A stretch of 64,000 bases of DNA, taken from NCBI RefSeq assembly GCF_007971385.1, contig NZ_CP042434.1:744001-808000 (forward strand), written 5' to 3'. A program made the translations under genes and the position numbers. Source of the stretch: Arachidicoccus ginsenosidivorans. GTDB taxonomy: Bacteria; Bacteroidota; Bacteroidia; Chitinophagales; Chitinophagaceae. This document shows positions 62,509-64,000 of this stretch, in pieces; the first letter of the stretch is position 1, and each line of letters starts with the position of its first letter. The notes beneath the pieces were generated by a model that had not been told where the DNA came from, did not search any database, and was given only the letters and a program-made list of their open reading frames with translations.

Positions 62509-64000
62509 TTAGCGCATCTTCAAGGAATAAATAAAAAGCGCTTGTTTAATTGGCCGTTGCCAACTGATTCTAAGTGTGTAACGGCCCGCATTAATCATTG
62601 TCGGGGTTAGCAGATAACTGCTATTCCATTTATTTTCCCTGGTATGGGTGAGCCATATATTTGCGGAGGCCATGACCTTTCCGTCAGCGGCTAAAAGCGT
62701 TAATTTAGCAGGCAGACTATCCAGTCCTTCATAGGCATATTTCAACTGAAAGGAATGAAAATCAGCGACTCCAGTTAGGATATCCCAGCTACAAAAGGCT
62801 CTTTTCATCTCAGCGGGCTTTGTTTGCTGCACTTTGTAAACCAGACAATCCTTATCCGCCCTTTTTGTTTTTTGAGTGCCGGTATTATAACGAGTTGCAT
62901 TTATGCCAAAGGTCAGATCCGGCTTCTGGTCATAGGGCGGTTGCATCAGACTGACTGGCTTAAAAGCCATCAGACAGCTATTCCACCAAGCAGTTTGTTG
63001 TATCTTTTGCATTGCTTTTAGCTCCTTTTTTAAAACAAGCAGGCTATCCAGCTTTTCAGCAATCCCCACCTTCTTAATAAGGAAGATTTTAGAGTCGGTG
63101 TCTATATATCCCGCTGCCTTTAATTGTCTAAGAAGCACCGTATCCTGCCAGGGCGTTGCTATATAGAGCTGTAGCGGCTCTTTGGCTTCCCAATAAATAG
63201 GCGTATGATTATCACTAGGACTGTCTAAGAGATGCGCCTTCTTAACTGAAGGCTGTTTGCCAGTCGTTTTATGCCCTAACCACTCTGCACCAAATAAAGC
63301 CGGCGGTAAATGATTAAAATGCACCTTCACTGCGCTATTTTTTCCCCCAGACTTTTTTAGGTACACTGTCGTGGAATCGCCAAGTGACAGCCAATCCTTC
63401 ACCTGAAAATGGCTATTGTCACCATGATTTTGCGTCGGCGCAAAAATAGCAGATGGCTGGCTGCCAGGTGCTGTTTTTAGGTCGATAGCGTCATTTTCTG
63501 ATGTCTTTATTTTTTGGGCGATGGCAATCCCTGAAACAACGGCCTGCCCGCTATACGTCTCGGGAAAATTAATGACAATCTGACCATTTTGCACTTGGAC
63601 ATGGAGCTCCTTTCTTAGCGCGTTAAGACTGCCAGCTTCCTTAAAAATATCTAAATGATGCAACATTATTTTCCCATTGATGGCAACATCAAAATCTCTC
63701 CATCCGCTGCAGTTTTCGTGAGATCCGATGCCCCACCAGGGTTCTACAAAAAACAACTGCACCAGATAATCTCCATTTTCTACCGGAAAAATAAATTTTA
63801 GCTGATCTCTTCCATAACGAAAGGTCTGAAAAAGTGCTTCATCAAAGTTACCCTTTACAGGATCTGTAATATAACGCTGACTGGCAAAATAAGCAGGGAG
63901 CCCTTTATAGGCCGCCGTCCAGGACAAGGATCCATACTCATTTGCTGTTTGGCCGGGTGTCAGATTTCTGTCAGCCGACCATAGGTTGCCATAGTGATCC
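62509..64000 (-). CDS. Malectin-domain glycoside hydrolase (probably GH2), C-terminal part
   Basis: The frame is open to the right edge (reading DHYGNLWSADRNLTPG before SLSWTAAY), so about the last 497 residues are present. A malectin-like sugar-binding domain is recognisable (FQTFRYGRDQLKFIFPVENG, YLVQLFFVEPWWGIG, FDVAINGK, VSGIAIAQK), followed by an unfamiliar region and a C-terminal beta domain (LLAADGKVMASANIWL). In Bacteroidota this layout is typical of the C-terminal part of large GH2 enzymes, but no catalytic residues lie in the window, so the family is inferred. The gene ends about 440 bases upstream of the DUF3826 start. Confidence 0.6.
   Translation of the reverse strand, partial: DHYGNLWSADRNLTPGQTANEYGSLSWTAAYKGLPAYFASQRYITDPVKGNFDEALFQTFRYGRDQLKFIFPVENGDYLVQLFFVEPWWGIGSHENCSGWRDFDVAINGKIMLHHLDIFKEAGSLNALRKELHVQVQNGQIVINFPETYSGQAVVSGIAIAQKIKTSENDAIDLKTAPGSQPSAIFAPTQNHGDNSHFQVKDWLSLGDSTTVYLKKSGGKNSAVKVHFNHLPPALFGAEWLGHKTTGKQPSVKKAHLLDSPSDNHTPIYWEAKEPLQLYIATPWQDTVLLRQLKAAGYIDTDSKIFLIKKVGIAEKLDSLLVLKKELKAMQKIQQTAWWNSCLMAFKPVSLMQPPYDQKPDLTFGINATRYNTGTQKTKRADKDCLVYKVQQTKPAEMKRAFCSWDILTGVADFHSFQLKYAYEGLDSLPAKLTLLAADGKVMASANIWLTHTRENKWNSSYLLTPTMINAGRYTLRISWQRPIKQALFIYSLKMR

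Overview
The window looks like part of a Bacteroidota chromosome, probably an environmental Sphingobacteriia or Chitinophagia relative. The reasons are Bacteroidota-type -7 boxes (TAnnTTTG) upstream of several genes, many signal peptides ending in AQ, families typical of Bacteroidota such as DUF3826, DUF6298 and DUF5703, and long blocks of exported glycan-degrading enzymes. No rRNA, tRNA, CRISPR array, SusC/SusD pair or hybrid two-component regulator was found.

Layout. (1) Positions 1-1537: the 3' part of a DUF5703 (GH95-like) protein. (2) 1540-3620: a more AT-rich islet with a DUF6922 antitoxin-like gene, a decayed AbiEii-type nucleotidyltransferase toxin and an AAA ATPase. (3) 3889-12444: an IclR-type regulator divergent from an operon of two signal-less periplasmic-binding-protein-fold proteins, two family III CoA transferases, a Gfo/Idh/MocA oxidoreductase, a MaoC hydratase and a RhaT-type transporter, closed by a terminator. 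The pathway is not one I recognise. (4) 12522-18401: a GH106 and a GH127 enzyme, divergent from an AraC-type regulator (18872-19746). (5) 19918-64000: about 21 genes, all on the minus strand: four GH2-type enzymes, three GH78 rhamnosidases, GH43-like and sialidase-like propellers, a GH141-like beta-helix protein, a GH140 apiosidase, two esterases, two PL1 pectate lyases, two DUF3826 proteins, a DUF6298 protein, an SSS transporter and a Gfo/Idh/MocA oxidoreductase.

Together the enzymes (rhamnosidases, apiosidase, GH127, GH141-like, sialidase-like, GH2, esterases, pectate lyases) point to pectin breakdown, and the apiosidase points to rhamnogalacturonan II in particular. Pectate lyases would cut the backbone, exo-enzymes trim side chains, esterases remove decorations, and the SSS and RhaT transporters import sugars for cytoplasmic oxidoreductases and the CoA-linked operon.

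A key caution: eleven genes are interrupted by 16 frameshifts. Every one is repaired by adding a single base, almost always in a homopolymer, and every repaired gene then has a complete frame and sensible length. This looks like sequencing or assembly error rather than gene decay. I annotate the restored spans and give the break positions.
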